Positions 43,645-53,204 of a DNA stretch of 53,406 nucleotides are shown here, in pieces. The notes beneath the pieces are model-generated. The model searched no databases and had not been told where the DNA came from. It saw only the letters and a program-made list of their open reading frames with translations. The DNA is from an uncultured Porphyromonadaceae bacterium. Its GTDB lineage: Bacteria > Bacteroidota > Bacteroidia > Bacteroidales > Muribaculaceae. The DNA lies in NCBI GenBank assembly GCA_900550645.1, contig URTA01000009.1, positions 1-53,406 on the forward strand, written 5' to 3'. The position numbers and the translations under genes are program-made. Position 1 is the stretch's first letter, and each line of letters opens with the position of its first letter.

Positions 43645-44993
43645 ATGAAGCACAAAAACCTACTATTATCACTGGCCGGCCTGGCAAGCATCGCCTGTCT
43701 GGTCTACGGCGCGACCCCGGGACGGCTCCCCGGCAGCACCGTCAGACAGCCTGCCGGCAACGAGTTCAGCCCGAAATCGACAGAGCCAGTTACTGCCCAC
43801 GACAACGGCACTAAGAAGAGCCGCCGCGCTGAGCAATCCGACCTTCCCCTCCTTTACGGCATCGCACAGGCCGAGGGAAGCGATTTTGCTCTATACTCAT
43901 TCCAGCCCACCGGCGACTTTCATACACCCCGACAGCTGCAGACATCTCGCCGCTCGAGTTCTACGCACGCCTCAACTATGATGCCGACGAAACTCCCGGC
44001 GACAACCTCTCCGACGCTGCAACAGTACGCATAGAGACCCAGCCGCTGCCAGCCGTCACAGACCTCCGCGCAGAGCAGGACGAGTTTGGCATCACTACTC
44101 TGACATGGAGCGAACCTGACTATTCAGTGATACCGGCACACGCTGTCACCGAGGATTTTGAGAGCTATGAGGCGTTCACTATTTCCGATTTCGGAGACTG
44201 GAAGATGCACGACGGCGATGGCGCATACGTCACCACAATACAGGGTTGCATTTGGCCCAACTACTTCAAGCCGACAGCATACCAGATTTTCGCCCCCGCC
44301 AAGACACAGCCCGCCATTGCCATCGACGCTTGGCAGCCTCATTCGGGCGAACAGTACCCGATTTCGTTCTGTTGCGAGCAGCCCCAGAATGACGACTGGC
44401 TGATTTCGCCCGAACTCTCCGGCGAGGAGCAGACAGTGTCTTTCTTTGCCAAGACTGCCAACAATGAGTATGGCCTTGAGCAGTTTGAGTTCCTGTACTC
44501 CACCGGCAGCACCGATGTCTCCGATTTCGTGTCGCTGACCCCGACACCCGTCGAAGTACCGGTTGAGAACTGGACACAGTATTCATATAAAATTCCCGAA
44601 GGAGCGAAACATTTCGCCATCCGCTGCGTATCTCCCTACCGCTTCGCGTTCATGCTCGACGACATCACGTTTGACGTTGGCGCACAGCCTGTAAACCTCG
44701 TCCTCAAGGGCTACCATATATTCCGCGACGGACAGCAGCTTACTGTCGAGCCGCAGACAGCACGCACATTTACCGACAACGCAGAGGGTACGCATACCTA
44801 TAAGGTGAAAGTGGTATATGACCTCGGTGAATCGGGCTTCTCAAACGAGGTCAGCAACGAGGGCGGCGGCATACCGACCATTTCCGTTGACCCGAGTCAG
44901 GAAAAGGTATACACACTGCAGGGTATGCGCGTATACACGCTCCGCAGCGGCGAAATATACCTGATGCGCGGACGCAAGTTCATCGCCAAGTGA
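43645..44993 (+). pseudogene. frameshifted secreted choice-of-anchor J protein with T9SS-like tail
   Basis: The first frame starts MKHKNLLLSLAGLASIACLVYG (signal peptide) and runs to about 43920 (...LYSFQPTGDF), then meets a stop at 44034 after non-protein-like text. A second frame continues SYTPTAADISPLEFYARLNY... to 44993. Adding one T to the TTT at 43918-43920 joins them into a 450-codon gene. The second part has a cleaved-adhesin domain (EDFESYEAFTI...DDWLISP) and an Fn3-like strand set. It ends with a short sorting tail (VYTLQGMRVYTLRSGEIYL). It could be a real pseudogene, a phase-variable tract or an assembly error. The protein would be exported and surface-associated. Confidence 0.82.
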
Positions 44994-45040
44994 GACAGTC
45001 AAGAAGACTATAATACGGGTAATAATTAGTGTAGAGTCAT

Positions 45041-45074
45041 GGTGCGCCGGTCATGCCGACGCACCCTTGTTTTA
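45041..45074 (+). terminator. terminator after frameshifted T9SS gene
   Basis: GGTGCG/CGCACC with inner CGG/CCG pairing (45041-45065), followed by a T-rich TTGTTTTA. Confidence 0.65.
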
Positions 45075-45096
45075 CTTGCTAATATGCTTGTTCCCG

Positions 45097-46377
45097 TCAC
45101 ACCGCATACAGCGGCACACAGTACAGCTGCCCCTGCTCCCTGTACGGAAGCATCGACAATCGGACAGCCTTCATGTCAGGGTCACTGCGCATCAACGCCG
45201 TGAGCGAGTTGGCTCTCACATTGCCCTCTGCTTTGACCTCAATCGGCAATACGCGGCAGTTATGCTGTATCACAAAATCCAGCTCCAGACGAGAATTGTC
45301 CGTACTGTGGTAATAAATGGGCGCAATGCCCCGGCTTGTCAACTGCTGCAATACGAAATCCTCGGTCATGCCCCCTTTGTACTCGGCAAACACGCGGTTG
45401 CTGATTAGCACCTGCGCGGGCTCTGTAGCTGCCATTGCACCGAGCAGTCCCACATCAAACAGATACAGCTTGAATGCCGAAAAATCCTCGTAAATGGCGA
45501 GCGGCAATACCGGTTTGGAGCATCGCGGCACTCGCAGCAGCAATCCCGCGTCGATGAGCCACTGTATGGCTATCTCAAAGTCCTTGGCACGCGCTCCCTT
45601 GCGCAACGCTCCGTAAATGAACTTCTTGTTGTCCTTGAACAGCTGCGACGGTATGCTTCTCCACACGAGGCGTATGCGTTCCAGCTGTTCTCCGGGCGCG
45701 TGCTTGGAAAAATCACGCTCATATCCGGTCAGTATCTCGCGCTGTATTCGCCTCACTTCCGCCAATGCACCATCCTCTACATAACGTTGTACAGCTTCGG
45801 GCATTCCGCCGACATAATAGTATTGCCGCAGCAAGTCTACATACTTCTCATGCAGCAGGTTAGTGGTCTCGAAATCCCGCTCATTGAGCAGCCGGCACGC
45901 TTCTTCCTCTCCCTTGGCCATCAAAAATTCCTCGAAGTTCATCGGGTGTACATACACCTCATTCACCTTGCCGACGGGATAAGAAACGTCAGCATGGATA
46001 GATATTCCCAACAGCGAACCGGCTACAGCAATATGGTATTCAGGGGCAGCCTCGCAAAAATATTTCAACGCCTCGACTGCTTCGGGTATCTCCTGCACCT
46101 CATCAAGTATTATTAGCGTGTCTCCCGGGGTTATGTCTATCCCAGACAACGCCCGCAAGCCGCGCAGTATGCGGTCTACGTCAAAATCCTGCTTAAACAG
46201 CTGCTCTACAAGCTCATTCTTGCGGCACACTATATACGCTTCCTTGGCATAATACCTCTTGGCAAATTCACGCAAAACCCATGTCTTGCCGACTTGCCTG
46301 GCACCATTTACTATAAGCGGCTTTCTGCCGCTTCGGCTCTTCCAGTCTGCAAGTTGCTGCATTACAAGTCTTTCCAT
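45097..46377 (-). CDS. AAA ATPase with DUF4143 domain
   Basis: 426 aa. AAA_14-type P-loop NGARQVGKTWVL, Walker B TLIILDEVQEIP and sensor AGSLLGIS come first. The C-terminal DUF4143 region has KLYLFDVGLLGA, EYKGGMTEDFVLQQL and a nuclease-like LDFVIQ...VLPIEVKAEGNV. Such proteins are numerous and diverse in Bacteroidales; function is unproven. The promoter region contains a 14-nt direct repeat (46420-46433 and 46453-46466) that overlaps the -7 box and lies just upstream of -33, a candidate operator. Confidence 0.9.
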   Translation of the reverse strand: MERLVMQQLADWKSRSGRKPLIVNGARQVGKTWVLREFAKRYYAKEAYIVCRKNELVEQLFKQDFDVDRILRGLRALSGIDITPGDTLIILDEVQEIPEAVEALKYFCEAAPEYHIAVAGSLLGISIHADVSYPVGKVNEVYVHPMNFEEFLMAKGEEEACRLLNERDFETTNLLHEKYVDLLRQYYYVGGMPEAVQRYVEDGALAEVRRIQREILTGYERDFSKHAPGEQLERIRLVWRSIPSQLFKDNKKFIYGALRKGARAKDFEIAIQWLIDAGLLLRVPRCSKPVLPLAIYEDFSAFKLYLFDVGLLGAMAATEPAQVLISNRVFAEYKGGMTEDFVLQQLTSRGIAPIYYHSTDNSRLELDFVIQHNCRVLPIEVKAEGNVRANSLTALMRSDPDMKAVRLSMLPYREQGQLYCVPLYAV

Positions 46378-46412
46378 GCCTGATTTACATTTTTAGACAC
46401 CAAATTATGGGG

Positions 46413-46443
46413 CAAAGATACACTTTTCTGCACATATCCGCAA
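46413..46443 (-). promoter_or_regulatory. promoter of the DUF4143 ATPase
   Basis: -7 TATCTTTG (46413-46420) with TTG about 20 nt upstream on the minus strand. It is overlapped by direct-repeat copy 1. Confidence 0.6.
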
Positions 46444-46466
46444 TGCGCGGACACACTTTTCTGCAC
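46420..46466. repeat. 14-nt direct repeat, candidate operator
   Basis: ACACTTTTCTGCAC occurs at 46420-46433 and 46453-46466, 33 nt apart (about three helical turns). One copy abuts the -7 box, and the other is upstream of -33 on the minus strand. Confidence 0.65.
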
Positions 46467-46471
46467 CAGGG

Positions 46472-48135
46472 TCACAAATTTTCCTTGGTCAACTTGATGT
46501 ATTCCGACGGCGTGAGGCCTGTAACGCGCTTGAACGCGCTGGTAAATGTCACCCTCGACTTGAAGCCGCATTTCTCTGACAATGCCTCGACAGTCATGTT
46601 AGAGAACGGCTTGAAGTCCGTCTCCATTTGGCGGATCAGCTCCTTGACACGCAGGTTGCCGACGAGGATGCTGAAATTCATGCCGTAATGGGCGTTGATT
46701 GCCGCCGAGCAATAGGATGTGTTGCTGTCTACAGCCCTGGCTACGGCAGACATTTTCAGTTCCGGGTCGAATAGTATTGCCGGGTCTGAAAGAGCCTTCT
46801 GGATTTTACGTATGAGGGCATTGCCGCTGTCTGGCACGGGTTGCGTCGTTGGCTTGACTTCATCATCAGCGTCCTCTGAGGCCTCCGTTGCCGCTGCAAT
46901 TTCCGCTTCAGCACGAGAGATAAGGCGGCTTTGCTCGAACAGCACGCGGTTTTTCTCGGCGAGCCGCTTGTTGTTCCGCTTCAATACTACTGTGAAGCCG
47001 ACTGCAAGCATCAGCAGCAGCCAACTGAATCCGATGACTATGTTCCGCGCCAGTGTCTTGGATTTTTCATCCTGCAGCCGCGACGACTCCCTGTGAAGCT
47101 CATACATGAAATGCGACTCGCCGATGTTGCCGATGCCGTTAAACCGGATTAGCGAATCATTCTTCTGCAGATACAGAAATTCCCAGCGGCGGCTCTTCGC
47201 CGTGTCGCCGAGCGCAGCGGCATGGTCGGCAAGCGATTTGCAGGCGTATGACTCCGTGGTCAGTATGTCATTCTTTGTTGCGATGTCAAGCAGCTGCCGC
47301 TCATAGTGCATAGCAGAGTCTATGTGCCCATAAGGACATGGTTCTTGGCAATGAAATCGAGGCTTATGCACTGCAGCTGCGCCTTCATGTACGGGTCGTC
47401 AACCACGGAAAACTGCTCGCGGAACGTCCGCACGGCAGCCGCATACTCGCCGCGCCGCATCTCCTTGAAGCCCTTGGCAAGCAGCCTCGCGAACCGCAGG
47501 TTTGGAGTTCCGGACTTGAACGGATAATGCTCAAACTGCTCTATGTCGCTGTCGATGACCCGCACCTCGTCCATATCCTTGCGGATGCGAGCCGGAAGGT
47601 TCGTTTCGGGGAACATCCCGCACAGGTTGATAAAAAGTTTCACGGCAAGCGGCTCATTGTCAGTCTTCAGCGTTGTTTCGAGTCCTTTGCGGTACATTTG
47701 TATCCCCTGTACACGCCATTTGGGGTCGATACCCGTAGCGAGAGCCGGATCGTATAGGTTGCCCAGGTTCAGGTAGACCGACCCAAGCGGCTTGTCCAGA
47801 CCGTCTCGCTCGGCTATGTCACGAGCTTTTTGCAGATACGCGAATGCTGCGCCATATCGTTTCAGGTGATACATACAGACATACGCGGCGTTGTTGTAGC
47901 CTATCACGCAAAATTCCTTGTCCTTGTCGCTCATCGACTCGGAGTAGCGGTCTCCCAAGGCGGCATAGACGGCAAGCGCACTGTCCGGGTGGGTCTTGAG
48001 CAGACGGGCACCGGATGTGTACAATTCCTCGCACGACTTTGTGTCGAAAGCCGAGTTTGCGGCTGGACGCGACGTGAAAGCAAACGAACACGCCGCAACC
48101 AGGGCAGCTGTTGCCGTAATCAGAACTCTGCGCAT
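46472..48135 (-). pseudogene. frameshifted TPR/transmembrane/AraC-HTH regulator
   Basis: The first frame (48135 down to about 47333) has a signal-like start (MRRVLITATAALVAACSFAF) and TPR-type helices. It ends ...FIAKNHVL, then a stop. The second frame resumes YGHIDSAMHYERQLLDI and holds one transmembrane helix (IVIGFSWLLLMLAVGFTVVL). A C-terminal AraC-type helix-turn-helix follows (LSEKCGFKSRVTFTSAFKRVTGLTPSEYIKL). One extra A on the plus strand at 47332-47333 joins them into 555 codons. The intact type is a membrane-tethered transcription regulator known in Bacteroidetes. The promoter at 48189-48219 is consensus. Confidence 0.82.
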
Positions 48136-48188
48136 ATCGGGATAATGCGATAGTTGGCATAGGCGGCCGAACCACCGCCCTTGTATCG

Positions 48189-48219
48189 CAAAGTTAATCA
48201 ATTTCCCGCGATTGTCAAA
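48189..48219 (-). promoter_or_regulatory. promoter of TPR/HTH regulator
   Basis: Minus-strand -33 TTTG (48216-48219), 19-nt spacer, -7 TAACTTTG (48189-48196). Confidence 0.8.
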
Positions 48220-48248
48220 AGCATTTTTGCGGCGGCACTTATACGCGC

Positions 48249-48284
48249 AAAAAAATCCACGGCACTGACGAGCAGCACCGTGGA
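48249..48284 (-). terminator. intrinsic terminator of LRR protein gene
   Basis: TCCACGG (48256-48262) pairs with CCGTGGA (48278-48284) around a 15-nt loop, followed by a T7 run on the minus strand (48249-48255). Confidence 0.85.
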
Positions 48285-48310
48285 CCGGATATGTACATAC
48301 CGTTTCGCGG

Positions 48311-50410
48311 TCAAATCTTGACCTTCTCGCTTCCGCGCGAGGAAACAAGTATATAGATGCCTTGCGGCAATTCGTTCAGCTGGCTGCGGCTGCAACGCGC
48401 ACGCAGCTGCACGCCCTGCAGGTTGTAGACTGAATACTCCTGCGCATCGGCTGCGTCAATGCCGTTTACCGACACACTGCCCCCTTTCTGCACCTTCACG
48501 CCACGTTGCGCCTGGATGCCATCCAGTTCAGCCACCAATACTGCATCACCTTCGCTTATGCCAGTCAACAACCCGTCCGGAGTGACTGTCATTGCATTCG
48601 TGGCATTGTTCCACAAGAAATACCGTACAGCATCCTGCGGAGCTGCTTCAGCAGGCACTATAACAGATGACACCTGTACACTTTCGCCAATATCGAGTAT
48701 TATACCGAAGGGCTGCTCTCCAGAGGCCAAATGTAATCCAACGCGGTAAGGCATTTCTTTTATCTCACGGAATTTGCCCCACACCGGATGCTTCCTGAAT
48801 TTCTCTAATTCACCCTCTGCAGTACCGTATGGCACATACAATGTGCCGTTGTAGGTGTTGCTGTTGAATGAATCTTCATTGACGTCAGGGGCATCAAAAC
48901 CGTTGATGCAGACTTCCTTCAGGTTAGGGTTGTTGGCGAACATGCCAGAGACTACAGTCGTGCCCAAACTGCTAAGATAGACTTTCTCAAGACCGGCCAG
49001 ACGAGCTATGGGATGATCTTCGCCAACCAACTGATCGTAGTCGTACGGCAAGACAACCGTACTGAGGGCATCACAGTCTGCAAAAGCATCATTTGCAATT
49101 GCTCCGTTATTACTTGCCAAGTCGATGTATTGCAACGCGCCGCAAGAAGCAAACGCCCTTTTCCCGATGCTCGCCACATTCCACAGGTCGATGTCTGTCA
49201 GGCTGGTACAGCCCTCAAACGCGGATTCGCCAACGCCGTTGATGCCGTTCAAGTTCACTTCCTGAAGGCTCGCGCAGTTCATGAACGCCTGATCCGGTAT
49301 CTCTGTCACATTGCCGAAATCAATGGTTCTCAGGTTCGAACAGCCAGAAAACATTCCCAGGCCGACAGCCGTACAGTTACCGAAGTTGACGCTCTGCAAC
49401 GCCTCGCAATGCGCAAAGACATAACCTCTAAGAGACTCCACATTTTTCAGGTCAAGGCTTTGGATGCCTGTCGTATTGAAGGCGGATCTGCCTATTGTGC
49501 TGACGCTCCCCAGATCAATGCTCGCCAAGCTGGTACACCCTAGGAAAGCATAGTTGCCCACAGTTGTAACGTCCTTCAAATCCAGACTCTCCAAGGCAGA
49601 ACAGTTCTCGAATGAAGACTCGCCGATTTCGGTGACACCCGCGAGGTCAATGCTCTTCAGACCCTTCAACTCCTTGAAGTACGAATCGGGGATAGTCGCC
49701 ATTTTTCCGAAGGTTATGCTCTGCAGCCCGGAACAGCCGGTGAAAACCTTCTCGCCGAGCGTCTCACAGTTGCTCAAGTCTACGGCCTCCAGACTGCGGC
49801 AAGCCTCAAACGCATAGTTGTCAATCGACGTCACATTATGCGTATTGACGCTTTTCAGGTTGAAGCAGCCGGAGAATACCAGCCGGTTAAGAGACTTGCA
49901 GTTCTCACTGAGCGTGACGCTTTCCAGAGACTTGCAGCCCTGAAATGAGCTATACGCCGGGTTTATCTCAAGATTGGAAAGGTCAATGCTCGTGATGCCG
50001 CTTTCCCGGAAGCAGTAATTGCCTATCTGCTTGATGTTCTTCATGTCGATGCTCTTCAACCCGGTGCAGCCGTAGAATGCACTGTCGTCCAAATACCTGA
50101 CACTGCCGAGGTCTATGCCCGTCAAGTCTGTACAGCCATAAAAGGCCTGATACAGAATCGTGATTACAGGGTACTTCGTTCCGCTGCATGTCACTTCTGC
50201 CGGCACAGTAACGTAGCCGGAATACTTGCCGCTGCTTTTCGGCGCAACGCCGGCTACCATCTTGCTGTTGGAGCCGCCCCAGAAAACGTCCCCCTCTTTC
50301 ACGAGCTGGAATGTCAGGCCTCCTGACTCAAAGGTCTGCGCCCAGCAGCCAGTCACAACAGCCAGCAGCACCGCTGCCAGCATCATAGTCTGCTTGTAGA
50401 TTTGTTTCAT
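48311..50410 (-). CDS. BspA-like leucine-rich-repeat secreted protein
   Basis: 699 aa with signal peptide MKQIYKQTMMLAAVLLAVVTGCWAQ. About 17 LRR_5-type repeats of ~23 residues follow (e.g. FYGCTGLKSIDMKNIKQIG, FENCSALESLDLKDVTTVG), then an Ig-like/Bacterial Ig_2-like segment (AVLVAELDGIQAQRGVKV). The short sorting tail is YSVYNLQGVQLRARC to KVKI. BspA-type proteins mediate adhesion or surface binding, but the ligand is not readable. A terminator lies 26 nt past the stop, inside the promoter region of the next gene. Confidence 0.88.
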   Translation of the reverse strand: MKQIYKQTMMLAAVLLAVVTGCWAQTFESGGLTFQLVKEGDVFWGGSNSKMVAGVAPKSSGKYSGYVTVPAEVTCSGTKYPVITILYQAFYGCTDLTGIDLGSVRYLDDSAFYGCTGLKSIDMKNIKQIGNYCFRESGITSIDLSNLEINPAYSSFQGCKSLESVTLSENCKSLNRLVFSGCFNLKSVNTHNVTSIDNYAFEACRSLEAVDLSNCETLGEKVFTGCSGLQSITFGKMATIPDSYFKELKGLKSIDLAGVTEIGESSFENCSALESLDLKDVTTVGNYAFLGCTSLASIDLGSVSTIGRSAFNTTGIQSLDLKNVESLRGYVFAHCEALQSVNFGNCTAVGLGMFSGCSNLRTIDFGNVTEIPDQAFMNCASLQEVNLNGINGVGESAFEGCTSLTDIDLWNVASIGKRAFASCGALQYIDLASNNGAIANDAFADCDALSTVVLPYDYDQLVGEDHPIARLAGLEKVYLSSLGTTVVSGMFANNPNLKEVCINGFDAPDVNEDSFNSNTYNGTLYVPYGTAEGELEKFRKHPVWGKFREIKEMPYRVGLHLASGEQPFGIILDIGESVQVSSVIVPAEAAPQDAVRYFLWNNATNAMTVTPDGLLTGISEGDAVLVAELDGIQAQRGVKVQKGGSVSVNGIDAADAQEYSVYNLQGVQLRARCSRSQLNELPQGIYILVSSRGSEKVKI

Positions 50411-50452
50411 ATATTGTCTGATTATGGGTAATTACTCGTGGAAATATATGCG

Positions 50453-50460
50453 CAAATTTA
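50453..50460 (-). promoter_or_regulatory. -7 box of LRR protein gene
   Basis: TAAATTTG on the minus strand, about 42 nt before the ATG. No clear -33. Confidence 0.5.
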
Positions 50461-50622
50461 GCCACAAGCGGCAGATAATCTGTTGTATTACCTGTTGTAT
50501 TTTTGCATTTGCCGGAAAATACAACAGATTTCGCGGAAACACAACAACGCAAAGCAGCCAAACAATAGGTATTGCGGCTGTTATAGCGGCAACAGCTATA
50601 CCATCTATAGAGCCGCGCCGCA

Positions 50623-50661
50623 CTTGAAAAAAGAGATGAACTATGAAGTTCATCTCTTTTT
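50623..50661. terminator. bidirectional-looking terminator
   Basis: A 15-bp inverted repeat (50628-50642 with 50647-50661) with a 4-nt loop is flanked by A- and T-rich tracts on both sides. It lies 33 nt past the DUF4270 stop (minus strand). No plus-strand gene ends nearby. Confidence 0.85.
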
Positions 50662-50694
50662 CAATATCGTTTATGCAGCTCCTGGGCGACTGCG

Positions 50695-52107
50695 TCAGTT
50701 TATGGTCTGCTGCGAGAAGGACAGCTTCACTTTCGCGCGGTCGAGGTGGATTTTCGCCATTGCTGGGCGCAATACGTATGGCGTGCAGCCGGTGACGACG
50801 GTTTCTGTCTGGTTGTAGCTGACATATTTCTGCTCCGTGACGAGCGACACGGGTATGAGCGTGAACTCATAGTCTGACTCTTCGACGCCGTCCTCGTCTG
50901 CCAACGCATTGTTCAGGTAAGTGCGCATAGAGTCAAACGTATAGCAGCCCTTGTTGGAGTCGTATGCAGCCCAGAACGATGTCTCACCATCGGGTGCTTT
51001 GTTCTTGGCAAAGAAATCATACATATCCTTCGTTCTGACCATCAACAGGTTGGGCGGCACGCTGATGCCAAAATCGTTTTCTATCGCCGATGCCGGCAAC
51101 GAGAATGTCAGATCATCGACCACGGTCATCGCCCCTTTCTTCTCATGATAACGCGCCATAATTTCCTTAAGCGGGAAGTTGATGCGCACATTGTAGCCCG
51201 ACGGCGAGAGTATTATATGTTCGCCGGCGGCTACGCGAGCCTGTATGGCATCAGCGATGTCGAGGCTGATATTGTTGACTGTCACCACCTCCGGAGCTGT
51301 GGAGAATACAGTCACAGAATCCTTGACGTGCCGCCACTCTGTAGTGGTCACATCGTCTTTTGTGACAGAGTATGCCTTGCGGTAATAGTAGTACATCACC
51401 ACCATTGCCTTTGATATGTTGGCTATGCAGCCTCTGCCGAATGACGGCTCCACATAGATGCCTGGGAAATACTCCTGAAACGAGGATGGCCACTGGAACA
51501 CTGTCGGGTCGGTGCGGTAGTCTGTGAACACCTTGCGGGCAAAGTCCTTGCTCATCGGTATCGAGATGTCGATGTTCTTGGAGTGCGTGAACAGCGAGTC
51601 GTTCATGCTGAGCGCGGAGAGTGTGAAACTGCGCGAGCCGAGTTGCGAAGCCTCCGAAATGTAGTCTTTGGGGTCGAACTTTCCGTCAACGGCTTTCAGC
51701 GGCTTGGTGAGCTGGTATACGCGCAGCTGCTGCGGCGCAAGCGAGTCGCCTGTCAACGCGCCTCGCGGCACACGGAGTATCAGCTTCATAGAGTCTACTC
51801 GCTCCACACCAAGCGAATCGGGTATGCCGAGCGATGAGGAACTCATCATCTGCGACATGAATGTGCAGTTCAGGTTGCCGTATTCGGGGACGGATATGCG
51901 TCCCAGCAGGCTGCTGGTGGCGCGAGGGTCAAATTCGGGCTTGTAAACGCTCTCGCCTGTGACGGTGAACAGAGAGTCTACGTATATAGCCACCTCATCG
52001 CCGCCTATCGACGGGCCAATCACACTCGTGTCGTCCTCGCACGAGGAGAACAACGCCGAGACGAGTGCCGCCACCATGGCAAAAAATGCCAATGTCTTAT
52101 TTTTCAT
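50695..52107 (-). CDS. DUF4270 family lipoprotein
   Basis: 470 aa. A lipobox-type signal ends LFSSC23, so it should be a lipidated envelope protein. The body has several beta-strand blocks (DSMKLILRVPRGALTGD, NIDISIPMSKDFARKVF) and ends ILRPAMAKIHLDRAKVKLSF-like text. I associate this pattern with DUF4270, a Bacteroidetes family often beside a starch-synthase-like gene. It overlaps that gene by 11 nt and is transcribed after it. The function is unknown. Confidence 0.83.
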   Translation of the reverse strand: MKNKTLAFFAMVAALVSALFSSCEDDTSVIGPSIGGDEVAIYVDSLFTVTGESVYKPEFDPRATSSLLGRISVPEYGNLNCTFMSQMMSSSSLGIPDSLGVERVDSMKLILRVPRGALTGDSLAPQQLRVYQLTKPLKAVDGKFDPKDYISEASQLGSRSFTLSALSMNDSLFTHSKNIDISIPMSKDFARKVFTDYRTDPTVFQWPSSFQEYFPGIYVEPSFGRGCIANISKAMVVMYYYYRKAYSVTKDDVTTTEWRHVKDSVTVFSTAPEVVTVNNISLDIADAIQARVAAGEHIILSPSGYNVRINFPLKEIMARYHEKKGAMTVVDDLTFSLPASAIENDFGISVPPNLLMVRTKDMYDFFAKNKAPDGETSFWAAYDSNKGCYTFDSMRTYLNNALADEDGVEESDYEFTLIPVSLVTEQKYVSYNQTETVVTGCTPYVLRPAMAKIHLDRAKVKLSFSQQTIN

Positions 52108-52915
52108 CTGGAATCAGTGATTTGTAGAAGTCGAAAACCGCACTCACGTTGTCACCAACGGTGAACTCAAGCGTGGGGAGTTTTCTTTCGGCTATGAAGC
52201 TGCGCAGGTCGTCCGACATTGCCGGGTCAGCCACCACGACTGCATCGGCGCAGGCTATCGCCATGCGGTGCAGCATGTCGGTGTCGGCGGGCAGCGAACG
52301 GAACGGCTCGAGTTTCTTCTTCGGCATGCCCTCTTTCTGCATCTTGTCGAGTATGGCAGCGTCGATGCCGCCGGTCGCGCGGCTCGGAGTGACGCAGTAT
52401 ACTATTTTTGCCCCCTTGAACGAGGGGTCGTCGGCGTACATCGAACGCAGGTAAATCGGAGTCAGCGCAGCAAACCACCCGGTGCAGAATATCACCTTGG
52501 GCACCCAACGCAGTTTTTTGACAGTCTCCATGGTGCCTCGAGCGAAGAATATGGCTCGCTCGTCGTTGTCGGCACGGTTGGAGCCGATGGGATCCTCGTC
52601 ATCGTCCAACTTCTGGAAATAGTCTTCATTGTCAATGAAATACACCTGTATGCGGAACGGCTGCAGCGATGCCACCTTGATGATGAGCGGGTGGTCATTG
52701 TCGCCGATGGGGATGTTTGCGCCGCTCAGGCGTATCACCTCGTGCAGCTGGTTGCGCCGCTCGTTGACAGTGCCGTACTTTGGCATGAACGTGCGCACCT
52801 CATATTTCTGCGAATGTGCATTTTCGGCCAGCTTGCGGCTGAAATCTGCCAGCTCGCGCCCAGGCACGTAGGGAGCTATTTCCTCCGAGATGAATAGGAT
52901 TCTCTTGTCAGACAT
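52097..52915 (-). CDS. short glycogen/starch synthase-like protein (GT5 N-terminal half)
   Basis: 272 aa from ATG 52915 (MSDKRILFISEEIAPYVPG); the longer open frame extends through the promoter and is rejected. The text VRTFMPKYGTVNERRN, YFIDNEDYFQK and PKVIFCTGWFAALTPIYLR matches the N-terminal half of GT5 glycogen/starch synthase. The C-terminal ADP-glucose-binding half is missing. Typical synthases are ~480 aa, so this may be an inactive regulator or a half-enzyme. It overlaps the DUF4270 gene and diverges from panC. Confidence 0.85.
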   Translation of the reverse strand: MSDKRILFISEEIAPYVPGRELADFSRKLAENAHSQKYEVRTFMPKYGTVNERRNQLHEVIRLSGANIPIGDNDHPLIIKVASLQPFRIQVYFIDNEDYFQKLDDDEDPIGSNRADNDERAIFFARGTMETVKKLRWVPKVIFCTGWFAALTPIYLRSMYADDPSFKGAKIVYCVTPSRATGGIDAAILDKMQKEGMPKKKLEPFRSLPADTDMLHRMAIACADAVVVADPAMSDDLRSFIAERKLPTLEFTVGDNVSAVFDFYKSLIPDEK

Positions 52916-52962
52916 GCTTATCTGTTTTTCGTTACGACCCGGCATCTTCCTGTTTGCGACAC

Positions 52963-52981
52963 CGCGACACGGACTGTCGCG
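52963..52981 (-). promoter_or_regulatory. leader hairpin of starch-synthase-like gene
   Basis: CGCGACA/TGTCGCG with a 5-nt loop lies in the ~100-nt leader between the -7 box and the ATG. Confidence 0.5.
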
Positions 52982-53023
52982 TCTCTCCGCCAAAACCGCC
53001 GACGGGACACAATATCCGCGATG

Positions 53024-53031
53024 CAAAGTTA
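53024..53031 (-). promoter_or_regulatory. -7 box of starch-synthase-like/DUF4270 operon
   Basis: TAACTTTG on the minus strand; no clear -33. Confidence 0.55.
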
Positions 53032-53112
53032 CTAATTATTTTCCGCACGGCGATGTTTTTACCCGATTTTTAGGCATCATTAATATCCGCACGAGCGTTT
53101 TTCCTCCGATAG

Positions 53113-53144
53113 TTGCCGTGTTTCTCAAGTTTTGATTAATTTTG
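53113..53144 (+). promoter_or_regulatory. promoter of panC
   Basis: -33 TTGC (53113-53116), 20-nt spacer, -7 TAATTTTG (53137-53144). The leader is about 55 nt, with a small CACCC/GGGTG hairpin. Confidence 0.75.
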
Positions 53145-53204
53145 CAGCGTCAAATATCAACACCCCCGGGTGGCAGCGCGTCTGGCCTCCGGACAGATGG
53201 TAAA

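Noticed and set aside
46362..46571. 69-codon minus-strand ORF with repeated VQKSVS
   Set aside because: The repeated peptide is only the 14-nt promoter repeat read as codons; it spans two other genes' ends.
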